In this document: one piece after another, positions 1-7,877 of the stretch
How the letters are laid out: each line of letters begins with the position of its first letter
How positions within the stretch are numbered: the first letter of the stretch is position 1
Assembly: GCF_004217145.1 (NCBI RefSeq)
Contig: NZ_SHKR01000013.1
Span: 62,001 to 126,000, forward strand
Source: Kribbella rubisoli
GTDB lineage: Bacteria; Actinomycetota; Actinomycetes; Propionibacteriales; Kribbellaceae
Direction: 5' to 3'
Length of the DNA: 64,000 bases
The notes under the pieces: generated by a model
Databases searched by the model: none
What the model saw: only the letters and a program-made list of their open reading frames with translations
What the model was told of the DNA's origin: nothing
Program-made: the position numbers and the translations under genes

Positions 1-2
1 TG

Positions 3-662
3 ACAGCCAAGGTGGCGCTCATTGTCGAGGCTGTGGTGATCGCTGGGTCGTACGCCGTTGAGTTCGTCATCTTCCACGACAACTCGCGTCGGCTGCTGCT
101 AGGTGCGCGGTTGGCCTTGGTAGTAGCGGCGAGCTGGATCACGCTGAGCCTCGGTGACGCGACTGCCTTCGCGTCCGGCGTGGCGATCGCGCTACTCGTT
201 GCCCAGGGCATCCGGATGGTGAAGTCCCTGGCAACGGACCACCTGCCCGCCACACCTGACAAGGGATGGCGGATGGACCCGTGGGTCGGCGGTGGCGTCG
301 TCGCTGCGTTCATCGTCGCAGTGGCTCTGGGAGCGGACCTGGCGTCGCCGCAACTCGCGGCGTTCATCGGCATCCTGATCGGCACGGTCGCCGCGAAGCC
401 CTGGCGACGGCGGCCGCCTGTCCTTGCCGGACCGCTGTCCCGGCTGCTCCACGACTCGCTGCTCCGCTGGACCGGGTACCTGCCGTGGCACCGCCGCGCT
501 TTCCTCCGGTACGCCGCCGACCGGTACGTGCTCGCGCACACCGGGCATGGGGAATACGCGTTCATCCACCTGCTCGTTCGCGATCACCTGGCCGAATGCG
601 TTCCGGACGAGCTTGCGGCGAAGGTCGACCGCCGGATCGCGGAGCGCGCCGCCCGTCGGTAG
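3..662 (+). CDS. C-terminal part of a membrane protein, probably the tail of a STAND/NACHT-like NTPase (5' end outside window)
   Basis: The frame is open from base 3 to the stop at 660-662, so this is most likely the 3' part of a gene that begins upstream; the first GTG inside the window is at 12. About five hydrophobic segments fill the first 130 residues. A soluble tail follows, with LPWHRRAFLRYAADRYVL and GEYAFIHLLVRDHLAE. Membrane helices followed by a short helical domain ending in F-x-HLL-x-DHL resemble the C-termini of large actinobacterial NTPases that carry a membrane tail. No nucleotide-binding motif is visible because that part would lie outside the window, so the family name is inference. 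The 3' end overlaps the convergent MFS gene by about 100 bases. Confidence 0.55.
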   Translation, partial: TAKVALIVEAVVIAGSYAVEFVIFHDNSRRLLLGARLALVVAASWITLSLGDATAFASGVAIALLVAQGIRMVKSLATDHLPATPDKGWRMDPWVGGGVVAAFIVAVALGADLASPQLAAFIGILIGTVAAKPWRRRPPVLAGPLSRLLHDSLLRWTGYLPWHRRAFLRYAADRYVLAHTGHGEYAFIHLLVRDHLAECVPDELAAKVDRRIAERAARR

Positions 663-1782
663 CCGGCTCGGAGATCGAGTACCCGATCAGACTGCAGCAG
701 CAGACCAGTGCGATCAGCGTGCTCAGGGCGAGCTGCAGTGACGTGTGCTCGGCGATCGTGCCGAGGACCGGGGTGGCGACGCCGCCGATGCTGACGGCGA
801 GGCCGAGCGTCATACCGCCCGCCGTACCGACACGTCCCGGGAGGAAGTCCTGCCCGAGCGTCACGTGCAGCGAGAACGGGACCGACATCGCGATCGCGGT
901 CAATGCCAGGAAGACGAAGAACGCCGGGCCCGGGATGAACACCAGGCAGGCGATTGCGGGCACGGCGACGGCGTACGACGTGCGCAGCGTGCGGACGCGC
1001 CCGTACCGGGTGGCGAGTCGACCGCCGATCAACGTGCCGAGCGCGCCCGCGGCGAAGAGGATGAACAGGGCGACGCCGCCGGTCGTCGTACCGCCGCCGA
1101 CTCGCTGGCCGGCGTACAGGGCGATGAACGTGCCGAGGCCGACGAAGACGATCGAGCGGCAGATCATGATCGCCGACAAGCGCAGGAACGACGGCCAGTC
1201 GTCGGTGCCTTCTGATTGGCGGCGGGTGACCGCATCCGTGACGCGCGAGCGGATCGCCCAGGAGGTGATCGCGGCGCCGAAGAGCGCGGGCACGACGAGC
1301 AGCGGGGTCAGCGCGAGCCCGCCGGCGGCGATGATCGGGGTGACGAGCACCGGGGCGAGTGCGAAGCCGACGTTCCCGCCGACCGAGAACCAGCTCATGC
1401 CGACGTGGCTGCCACCGCTCACGACGCGGGCCATCCGCGCCGCCTCCGGGTGGTACGCCGCGACGCCGAGGCCGGAGAGCGCGGCCGCGAGCCAGCTCAG
1501 GATGTAGGTGTGACCAACGCCGATGAGCGCGATGCCGAGTCCGGCGGTGGTCATCGCGACCGGGATCAGCCAGGTCAGCGGGCGACGGTCGGTCAGTACG
1601 CCGAACACCGGCTGGACGACGGACGAGAGCAGGGTGGCGGCCAAGGTGATGCCGGACACCGCGACGTACCCGAGGCCGCGCTCGGCGACCAGGAACGGCA
1701 CGAGTGCGGGCACGCTGCCCTGGTAGACGTCCACGCACGCGTGGCCGGTCGCCATCAGTCCGATCGGTCGAAGTCTTCTCAC
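562..1782 (-). CDS. MFS transporter, fosmidomycin-resistance-like exporter
   Basis: About 406 residues with roughly twelve membrane helices. The N-terminus reads PIGLMATGHACVDVYQGSVP, a pattern typical of the Fsr-type branch of the major facilitator superfamily, and a loop with GVLTDRRP follows helix 2. The family exports small drugs or metabolites by proton antiport; the substrate here is unknown. The open frame extends another 94 codons upstream but with low-complexity content and into the divergent AraC gene, so I take the GTG at 1782 (VRRLRPIGLM); ATG 1755 is an alternative. The gene is divergent from the AraC regulator, which probably controls it. The last ~100 bases overlap the gene on the other strand, and the C-terminal tail after the last helix is basic and poorly conserved in character. 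Confidence 0.85.
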   Translation of the reverse strand: MRRLRPIGLMATGHACVDVYQGSVPALVPFLVAERGLGYVAVSGITLAATLLSSVVQPVFGVLTDRRPLTWLIPVAMTTAGLGIALIGVGHTYILSWLAAALSGLGVAAYHPEAARMARVVSGGSHVGMSWFSVGGNVGFALAPVLVTPIIAAGGLALTPLLVVPALFGAAITSWAIRSRVTDAVTRRQSEGTDDWPSFLRLSAIMICRSIVFVGLGTFIALYAGQRVGGGTTTGGVALFILFAAGALGTLIGGRLATRYGRVRTLRTSYAVAVPAIACLVFIPGPAFFVFLALTAIAMSVPFSLHVTLGQDFLPGRVGTAGGMTLGLAVSIGGVATPVLGTIAEHTSLQLALSTLIALVCCCSLIGYSISEPATDGRRAPRSGGRPSPQARPERIRPGDRERAGG

Positions 1783-1822
1783 TACTCGATCGTTGTCACC
1801 GGGCAGGCTGTCCGGCTTCCGA

Positions 1823-1828
1823 TAAAAT
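1823..1828 (+). promoter_or_regulatory. -10 element (TAAAAT) of the AraC gene, probably leaderless
   Basis: TAAAAT ends nine bases before the ATG at 1837. A start site about seven bases below the -10 element would fall at or next to the ATG, so the mRNA would have almost no leader. No Shine-Dalgarno sequence is visible before this ATG, which agrees. No convincing -35 element is seen. Confidence 0.45.
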
Positions 1829-1836
1829 GACAACCT

Positions 1837-2571
1837 ATGCCGGAAACCCGCCAACGTCCCGCAACTACCGGCCACCGCCCGATCGAGGCCGGCGGCGGCA
1901 TCGAGGCGCACTGGCACGACCGCCACCAGATCGTGTACGCCGGCCGCGGCGTCCTCTCCGTCACCACCGACGCCGGCAGCTGGGTAGCCCCCGCCACCCG
2001 AGCAATCTGGATCCCCGCCGGCACCCTCCACCAACACCGCGCCTACGGCGAAACCACCCTCCACACAGTCGGCCTACAGGAGAACCCACTCGCCCTCGAC
2101 GTACCGTCGGCGCTCGTCGTCAGTCCGCTCCTCCGAGAGCTTCTGCTCGCCTATACCTCAGGTGAGGACGGCGCTGACTCTGCCGAACGCGAGCGCTTGC
2201 GGGGCGTGCTGCTCGATCAGTTGCAGCAGTCAGATCAGCGGGCTACGTATCGGCCCGCGGCGCGGGACCCGAAGCTTGCAGCCGTCTGTGAGCTGTTGCG
2301 GCGCGACCCAGCCGACAGTCGCACGTTGGCGGAGCTGGGGTGGGAGGTTGGCGCGAGCGAGCGGACCCTGAGCCGACTGTGTAAAGCCGACCTGGGGATG
2401 AGTTTCCCGCAGTGGCGGACTCAGCTGCGGCTGCATGAGGCGCTTCGGCTACTTGCGGAGGGGGAGTCGGTGACTCGGGTGGCGCACAGCACCGGGTGGG
2501 CGTCGGCCAGTGCGTTCATTGACACGTTCCGGCGGGCGTTCGGTCACACACCGGGCTCGCGGAGGGCCTGA
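1837..2571 (+). CDS. AraC family transcriptional regulator with N-terminal cupin domain
   Basis: 244 residues. Residues about 15-90 form a cupin-like sensor (EAHWHDRHQIVYAGRGVL, then WIPAGTLHQHRA). Residues about 150-240 hold the double helix-turn-helix of the AraC family, with SERTLSRLCKADLGMS in the first motif and VTRVAHSTGWASASAFIDTF in the second, ending in the usual F-R-R-x-F-G-x-T-P. Such proteins bind DNA next to the promoter they control. The divergent MFS exporter 54 bases away is the obvious target. The last 28 bases overlap the convergent TetR gene. Confidence 0.9.
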   Translation: MPETRQRPATTGHRPIEAGGGIEAHWHDRHQIVYAGRGVLSVTTDAGSWVAPATRAIWIPAGTLHQHRAYGETTLHTVGLQENPLALDVPSALVVSPLLRELLLAYTSGEDGADSAERERLRGVLLDQLQQSDQRATYRPAARDPKLAAVCELLRRDPADSRTLAELGWEVGASERTLSRLCKADLGMSFPQWRTQLRLHEALRLLAEGESVTRVAHSTGWASASAFIDTFRRAFGHTPGSRRA

Positions 2572-3155
2572 TCCAGGATCCGGCTCCACTGGCGCACGAT
2601 GTCGCGGCGGCGGGCGCTGTCGTCGGTCAGTAAGTCAGCGAGACCCAGACCCCGGGCCATGTCCAGCACGCCCTGCACCGTCTCCCGCACCCCGGGCGTG
2701 CGTTCGCTGACCTCCAGGACCTCCAGCAACGCCCGGTGTGCCTGCCGCCCGACATGCGATTCCAGCCGCACGATCTGCCGTCGCAGCGCATCCTCGGTCG
2801 ACGCCGCCACCCACAGGTGCAACGCGGCCCGGAACAACGGGCCCGTGTACACATCGGCCAGCATTCCGACGATCGCCTCGGTCCGCCCCGGACCCACCGG
2901 CAACGCCGCCGCCTGCGAGCGGATCTCGGCCAGCCGCACCGACGTCATGTACTCGACCGCCGCCAAGAACAGATCCGCCCGAGTCGGGAAGTGATGCTGC
3001 GCCGCCCCCCGCGACACCCCGGCCCGGGTCGCCACGACGCTCACCGTCGTCGCGGCGTACCCGACCTCGGCCAGGGACTCGACCGCCGCCTCCAGTAACC
3101 GCTGCCGGGTCGCCCGCGAGCGGTCCTGTTGCGGTGCCTTCAGCACCTCACTCAC
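2544..3155 (-). CDS. TetR family regulator, last gene of the acyl-CoA operon
   Basis: 203 residues. The TetR N-terminal helix-turn-helix spans about residues 15-62 (SLAEVGYAATTVSVVATRAG, then GAAQHHFPTRADLF). The rest is a helical ligand-binding domain. The GTG at 3155 overlaps the stop of the upstream ligase gene (reading GTGAGTGA), which supports this start; the longer open frame inside the ligase has no homology-like content. As the terminal gene of an acyl-CoA catabolic operon it most likely represses that operon and responds to an acyl-CoA intermediate, as the TetR-type AtuR does for the terpene operon of Pseudomonas; that is inference. A candidate operator lies at 13091-13102, ahead of the first operon gene. 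Confidence 0.9.
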   Translation of the reverse strand: MSEVLKAPQQDRSRATRQRLLEAAVESLAEVGYAATTVSVVATRAGVSRGAAQHHFPTRADLFLAAVEYMTSVRLAEIRSQAAALPVGPGRTEAIVGMLADVYTGPLFRAALHLWVAASTEDALRRQIVRLESHVGRQAHRALLEVLEVSERTPGVRETVQGVLDMARGLGLADLLTDDSARRRDIVRQWSRILDQALREPGV

Positions 3156-4704
3156 GCGCTGCCTCGCGAGCACGCAGTTCCCGCCGCAGGATCTTCCCCG
3201 ACGCCGCCTTCGGCACCGCGTCGATGAACTCCACCTGGCGGATCTTCTTGTACGGCGCAACCCGCGCGGCGACGTACTCCATCACGTCGGTCTCGGTCAG
3301 CTCGGCACCGGGCATCCGCACCACGAACGCCTTCGGTACTTCGTTGCCGTCGGCATTCACCCCGATGACCGCCGCGTCCGCGATCCGCTCGTCCGTGAGC
3401 AGCACCGCCTCGAGCTCGGCCGGCGGCACCTGGTAGCCGTGGTACTTGATCAGCTCCTTGACCCGGTCGATGACGAACAGGTAGCCCCGCGCGTCCATCC
3501 GCCCGATGTCCCCGGTGTGCAGCCAGCCGTCCCGGTCGATGGTCGCGTCGGTATCGGCCGGCCGGCCGAGGTACCCCTTCATCACCTGCGGCCCGCGGAT
3601 CCAGATCTCGCCCTCGTCCGCATCGTTGCCATCGGCACCGACCAGCCGCATCTCGGTCGACGGGAACAGCTTGCCGACGGCACCCGGTGGCGGCTCCGGG
3701 TCGTCCTGCGGTACGACGTGCGTCCCCGGCGACAGCTCCGTCATCCCGTACGCCTGCAGTACGGCGTGCAGCCCGAGCCGCTTCGCGCAGGCCTCGGCCA
3801 GCTCGCCGTCCAGGGGTGCGGCCGCAGACGTCACCCACTTGAGGTGCGACAGGTCCACCCCGTCGACCGCCGGGTGCTTGGCCAGCGCCAGGACGACAGG
3901 CGGTGCCACGAACGCGCGGGTGATCCGGTGCTTCTCCAGCGTGGTCAGGAACTGCTGCAGGTCGAACTTCGGCAGCACGACGACCGTCGCGCCGAGCCGG
4001 AGCGGCAGGTTCATCAGCACGGACAGCCCGTAGATGTGGAAGAACGGCAGGATCGCGATGATCCGCTCACCGTCCTCCAGGTCGAACATCGACTCGGCCT
4101 GGTGGATGTTGGTCGCGATGTTCCGGTGCGTCAGCATCACGCCCTTGGCCGCGCCCGTCGTACCGCTGGAGTACGGCAGTACGGCGACATCCTCGACCGG
4201 GTCGATCGACACGACCGGCTCCGGAGCCGTGGAGGCGACCAGCTCCATCACCGAGCGGTACCCCTCGGCCTGGTCGCAGACGAAGATCTCCTCCACGTCC
4301 GTACCCTCGATCGCCGCGGTCGCGACCGGCAGGAACAGCGAAATCGTCACCAGCAACTTCGCCTTCGAGTCGATCAACTGCTTGTGCAGCTCGTCCGCGG
4401 TGTAGAGCGCGTTCACCGTGGTCACGGTCGCGCCGGCGCGGGTCGCGCCGTAGAACACCACCGGGTACAGGATCGTGTTCGGGCTGTAGAGCGCGATCAC
4501 GTCACCGTGCCGGATCCCGAGCTCGGCGAGCCCGGCCGCGACCCGACGGGTCATGTGGTCGAGCTGGACGTAGCTCAGCTCCTTGCCGGTGACGCCGTCG
4601 ACCATCGCAGCCCGGTCGCCGAACTCCTGGGCTCTGCCGAGGACCGCCTCGTGGATCGGTACGTCGAGCACCTCGACGGGCGGGAATTCGCTGGTGATGA
4701 TCAT
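3148..4704 (-). CDS. Acyl-CoA synthetase, 4-coumarate-CoA ligase-like (ANL superfamily)
   Basis: 518 residues. It activates a carboxylic acid with ATP and then transfers the acyl group to CoA. Motifs in order: the phosphate-binding loop YSSGTTGAAKGVMLTHRN near residue 177, the adenine motif YGMTELSPGTH near 329, the hinge region GWLHTGDIGRMDARGYLFVI near 396 with DRVKELIKYHGYQV, and the catalytic lysine motif PKAASGKILRREL at the C-terminus. All key residues are present. It starts 13 bases after the acyl-CoA dehydrogenase stop and ends inside the TetR start. In this operon it would be the entry enzyme that makes the CoA ester, the role AtuH plays in the acyclic terpene pathway; the actual substrate is not visible. 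Confidence 0.93.
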   Translation of the reverse strand: MIITSEFPPVEVLDVPIHEAVLGRAQEFGDRAAMVDGVTGKELSYVQLDHMTRRVAAGLAELGIRHGDVIALYSPNTILYPVVFYGATRAGATVTTVNALYTADELHKQLIDSKAKLLVTISLFLPVATAAIEGTDVEEIFVCDQAEGYRSVMELVASTAPEPVVSIDPVEDVAVLPYSSGTTGAAKGVMLTHRNIATNIHQAESMFDLEDGERIIAILPFFHIYGLSVLMNLPLRLGATVVVLPKFDLQQFLTTLEKHRITRAFVAPPVVLALAKHPAVDGVDLSHLKWVTSAAAPLDGELAEACAKRLGLHAVLQAYGMTELSPGTHVVPQDDPEPPPGAVGKLFPSTEMRLVGADGNDADEGEIWIRGPQVMKGYLGRPADTDATIDRDGWLHTGDIGRMDARGYLFVIDRVKELIKYHGYQVPPAELEAVLLTDERIADAAVIGVNADGNEVPKAFVVRMPGAELTETDVMEYVAARVAPYKKIRQVEFIDAVPKAASGKILRRELRAREAARE

Positions 4705-4717
4705 TGCCCCACTCCTT

Positions 4718-5875
4718 CTAGTACGACTTCGGCAGTCCCAGGCTGTGTTGTGCCACGAAGTTCAGGATCATCTCCCGGCTGACCGGCGCGATCCGGGTCG
4801 CGCGGGCCGCCGCGACCAGCGAAGCGACGCCGTACTCGACAGTCATACCGTTCCCGCCGAGCGATTGCACCGCCTGATCGGTGGCCCGTACGGCGACCTC
4901 GCCGGCGGCGTACTTCGCCATGTTCGCGGCCTCGCCCGCGCCCATGTCGTCGCCCGCGTCGTACAGCGCGGCGGCCTTCTGCATCATCAGGCGGGCCAGT
5001 TCGAGCTCGATCTTGATCTGCGCCAGTGGATGCGCGAGACCCTGATGAGCGCCGATCGGGGCCTTCCAGACCTGCCGTTCCTTGACGTACGCCGTTGCCT
5101 TGCCGAGCGCATGCCGGGCGATCCCGATCGCGAACGCCGACGCCATGATCCGCTCGGGGTTCAGCCCCGCGAACAGCTGCATCAGCGCGGCGTCCTCGGA
5201 GCCGACGAGCGCTTCGCGCGGGAGCTGTACGTCGTCCAGGAACAACGCGTACTGCTTGTCCGGGCTGATCAGGTCCATCTCGATCTGCTGGAACTCCACG
5301 CCCGGCGCGTCGATCGGCACGATGAACAGCGCGGGCTTCAGCTTGCCTGTCTTCGCATCTTCGGTGCGGCCGACGACCAGGACCGCCTTCGCCACGTCGA
5401 GTCCGGAGATGAAGACCTTGCGGCCGGTCAGCGACCAGCCGTCGTCGGCCCGGCGGGCCGTCGTCGTGATCTGGTGCGAGTTCGAGCCGGCGTCGGGCTC
5501 GGTGATCGCGAACGCCATGATCGTCGTACCGTCGGCCAGGCCGGGCAACCAGGTCTGCTTCTGCTCGTCGGTGCCGAAGCGAGAGATCACGGTGCCGCAG
5601 ATCGACGGTGAGACGACCAGCATCAGCAGCGGGCAGCCGGCGGCGCCCAGCTCCTCGAGCACGATCGACAGGTCGGCCATGCCGCCGCCTCCGCCGCCGT
5701 ACTGCTCCGGGAGGTTGACGCCGAGGAAGCCGAGCTTGCCGGCCTCCAGCCACAGCTCGGTCGTGTGCCCGCCGGACCGCGCCTGCCGGTTGAACCACTC
5801 GTAGCCGTACTTCTTCCCGAGCTCGCTGACAACCTTCCGCAGCTCCCGGCGTTCCTCGGACTCGACGAAACTCAT
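4718..5875 (-). CDS. Acyl-CoA dehydrogenase (first of two in the operon by position)
   Basis: 385 residues, the normal length for the flavoprotein family. Visible motifs: FAITEPDAGSNSHQITTTA (substrate and FAD contacts), GRKVFISGLDVA, and FAGLNPERIMASAFAIGIAR. The glutamate of NPERIM sits where isovaleryl-CoA and long-chain dehydrogenases carry their catalytic base. The usual C-terminal glutamate of short- and medium-chain enzymes is absent (the region reads RIAPVSREMILNF). That suggests a branched or long-chain acyl-CoA substrate, by inference. The ATG overlaps the stop of the biotin carboxylase gene as ATGA (5872-5875), so the two are translationally coupled. Confidence 0.93.
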   Translation of the reverse strand: MSFVESEERRELRKVVSELGKKYGYEWFNRQARSGGHTTELWLEAGKLGFLGVNLPEQYGGGGGGMADLSIVLEELGAAGCPLLMLVVSPSICGTVISRFGTDEQKQTWLPGLADGTTIMAFAITEPDAGSNSHQITTTARRADDGWSLTGRKVFISGLDVAKAVLVVGRTEDAKTGKLKPALFIVPIDAPGVEFQQIEMDLISPDKQYALFLDDVQLPREALVGSEDAALMQLFAGLNPERIMASAFAIGIARHALGKATAYVKERQVWKAPIGAHQGLAHPLAQIKIELELARLMMQKAAALYDAGDDMGAGEAANMAKYAAGEVAVRATDQAVQSLGGNGMTVEYGVASLVAAARATRIAPVSREMILNFVAQHSLGLPKSY

Positions 5876-7872
5876 GCGTCCTCCCCAACCACCGCTAGTA
5901 CGGCGCCGACCTCGACCTGTTGTCCCGCTTCCACCGTGAGCTCACCGACCACCCCGTCGACCGGGGCGGCGATCATGTGTTCCATCTTCATCGCCTCCAG
6001 CCACAACAGCGGTTGCCCTTGGGTAACTTTGTCGCCGATCCGCACACCGACCCGGATCACCGTCCCCGGCATTGGCGCCACCAACGACCCCGCCGCCACC
6101 TGCCGCGCCGGATCCGTGAACCGCTCCACCGGAGTCAGTGAGATGCTCCCGAGCGACGAATCCACGCACGTCAGCCCGTCGTACGCCGCCACCTCGAACA
6201 CCCGCCGCACGCCGTCAACCTCCAGCACCACCCGCGTCGGCGTACTCTCCACCAGCCTTGCGTTGCCCTCAGCAACCAATCCGTCGCGGGTCAGGCGGTA
6301 CTCCACCTGATGCACGACGTCGCCGACGCGGTAGCTCTTGCGCTGCGGTTGCGAAGGCAGGTTCCGCCAGCCACTCGCCACTCGTAACGAGGTCCGAGCC
6401 TGCCGCGCGGCCGCATCCGCCAACGCAGCAGCCAACGCCGACACGCGCACCACGTCGTCGGTCGGAGGCTCCCCGACGCCGTGCTTGTCGAAGAACCCGG
6501 TGTCGGTGTCCCCGGCAAGGAAGGCGGGATGCCGCAGGATCCAGGTCAACAGATCCCGGTTGGTCCCGACCCCGTGAATCCTGGCCCGCTCCAGCTCCGC
6601 GGCCAGCCGGGCCGCGGCCGATGCTCGCGCCGGAGCCCAGACGATGACCTTGGCCAGCATCGCGTCGTAGTACGGCGAGACCTCCGACCCGTCCTCGACC
6701 CCCGAATCCACCCGCAGCCGGGGCGTCGACCGGCTCTCCGGAACAATTTCGCCGCCACGTGCCGACTTTGTTCCGGAAAGATGGCGGGCACCGACTCCGA
6801 AGGCGTGGAGACGACCCGTTCGGGGTTGCCAGTCGTTGGCCGGGTCCTCGGCGTACAGCCGTACCTCGATCGCGTGGCCGACCGTGGGCGGTGGGTCTGC
6901 CGGGAGTCGTTCACCAGCCGCGACCGCGAACTGCAGCTCCACCAGATCCAGCCCGGTGGTCTCCTCGGTGACCGGGTGCTCGACCTGGAGCCGTGTGTTC
7001 ATCTCGAGGAAGTAGAACCTGCCCGCGTCGTCCGCGAGGAACTCAACCGTCCCAGCGCCCACGTAGTTGATAGCGGCCGCTGCCTTGCGTGCTGCTTCAT
7101 AGAGTTCAGGGCGCATCGACGGGATCCGCTCGACCAGCGGGCTGGGTGCCTCCTCGACAACCTTCTGGTGCCGGCGCTGGACAGAGCACTCGCGCTCACC
7201 CACGGCCCAGATCGTCCCGTGCTGATCGGCCATGATCTGGACCTCGACGTGGTGACCAGCAGCCAGGTACCGCTCGCAGAACACGGTCCCGTCCCCGAAC
7301 GCCGACAACGCCTCCGCCGACGCCGCGTCGATCTCTGCCGCGAGGTCCTCGAGCCGTGTCACCACCCGCATCCCACGTCCGCCACCACCGGCCGATGCCT
7401 TGACCAGTACCGGCAGGTCGACCGCCGAGACCTCCGCAGGCGTTAGCTCCGCCAGCACCGGCACCCCGGCCGCCGCCATCAGCTTCTTCGCCTCGATCTT
7501 CGACCCCATCGACGAGATCGCATCCACCGGCGGCCCGATCCACGTCAGCCCCGCGTCGATGACCGCCTGAGCGAACCCGGCGTTCTCGGACAGGAACCCA
7601 TAGCCGGGATGTACGGCGTCCACCCCGGCCCGCACGGCCGCCTCGACGATCAGCTCCGCCCGCAGATACGTCTCACCCGGCGTATTACCGGGCAGCTCAA
7701 CCGCCGCGTCCGCCTCGCCGACGAACGGCATCCGCGCGTCGGCGGTGGAGTGGACGGCGACCGTGGCCAGACCGAGCGACCGGGCGGTGCGGAAGATCCG
7801 GCGCGCGATCTCGCCCCGGTTGGCGACCAGCACGGACGTGATCCCGCGCGGCCCGTCAGCAGCTGAAGTCAT
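5872..7872 (-). CDS. Acyl-CoA carboxylase alpha subunit (biotin carboxylase plus biotin carrier)
   Basis: 666 residues in the order biotin carboxylase (about 1-450), linker, and biotin carrier domain (last 75). The N-terminus carries SVLVANRGEIARRIFRTA. The ATP-grasp glycine loop is KASAGGGGRGMRVV. The biotinylation motif EAMKMEH places the biotin on about Lys629. It carboxylates biotin with bicarbonate and ATP for the beta subunit encoded just upstream. The ATG at 7872 follows the beta stop by five bases; the longer frame upstream lies inside the beta gene and is a shadow. The partner genes point to a methylcrotonyl- or geranyl-CoA type carboxylase (LiuD/AtuF) rather than acetyl-CoA carboxylase, by context. 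Confidence 0.93.
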   Translation of the reverse strand: MTSAADGPRGITSVLVANRGEIARRIFRTARSLGLATVAVHSTADARMPFVGEADAAVELPGNTPGETYLRAELIVEAAVRAGVDAVHPGYGFLSENAGFAQAVIDAGLTWIGPPVDAISSMGSKIEAKKLMAAAGVPVLAELTPAEVSAVDLPVLVKASAGGGGRGMRVVTRLEDLAAEIDAASAEALSAFGDGTVFCERYLAAGHHVEVQIMADQHGTIWAVGERECSVQRRHQKVVEEAPSPLVERIPSMRPELYEAARKAAAAINYVGAGTVEFLADDAGRFYFLEMNTRLQVEHPVTEETTGLDLVELQFAVAAGERLPADPPPTVGHAIEVRLYAEDPANDWQPRTGRLHAFGVGARHLSGTKSARGGEIVPESRSTPRLRVDSGVEDGSEVSPYYDAMLAKVIVWAPARASAAARLAAELERARIHGVGTNRDLLTWILRHPAFLAGDTDTGFFDKHGVGEPPTDDVVRVSALAAALADAAARQARTSLRVASGWRNLPSQPQRKSYRVGDVVHQVEYRLTRDGLVAEGNARLVESTPTRVVLEVDGVRRVFEVAAYDGLTCVDSSLGSISLTPVERFTDPARQVAAGSLVAPMPGTVIRVGVRIGDKVTQGQPLLWLEAMKMEHMIAAPVDGVVGELTVEAGQQVEVGAVLAVVGEDA

Positions 7873-7877
7873 CCGGA

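Noticed and set aside
266..1507. 413-codon plus-strand frame across the first gene and the MFS exporter
   Set aside because: Low-complexity Arg/Pro-rich translation opposite membrane helices of a clear MFS protein.
1783..2064. 94-codon N-terminal extension of the MFS exporter
   Set aside because: Runs through the divergent promoter and into the AraC gene; the translation is Gly-rich and unlike any MFS N-terminus.
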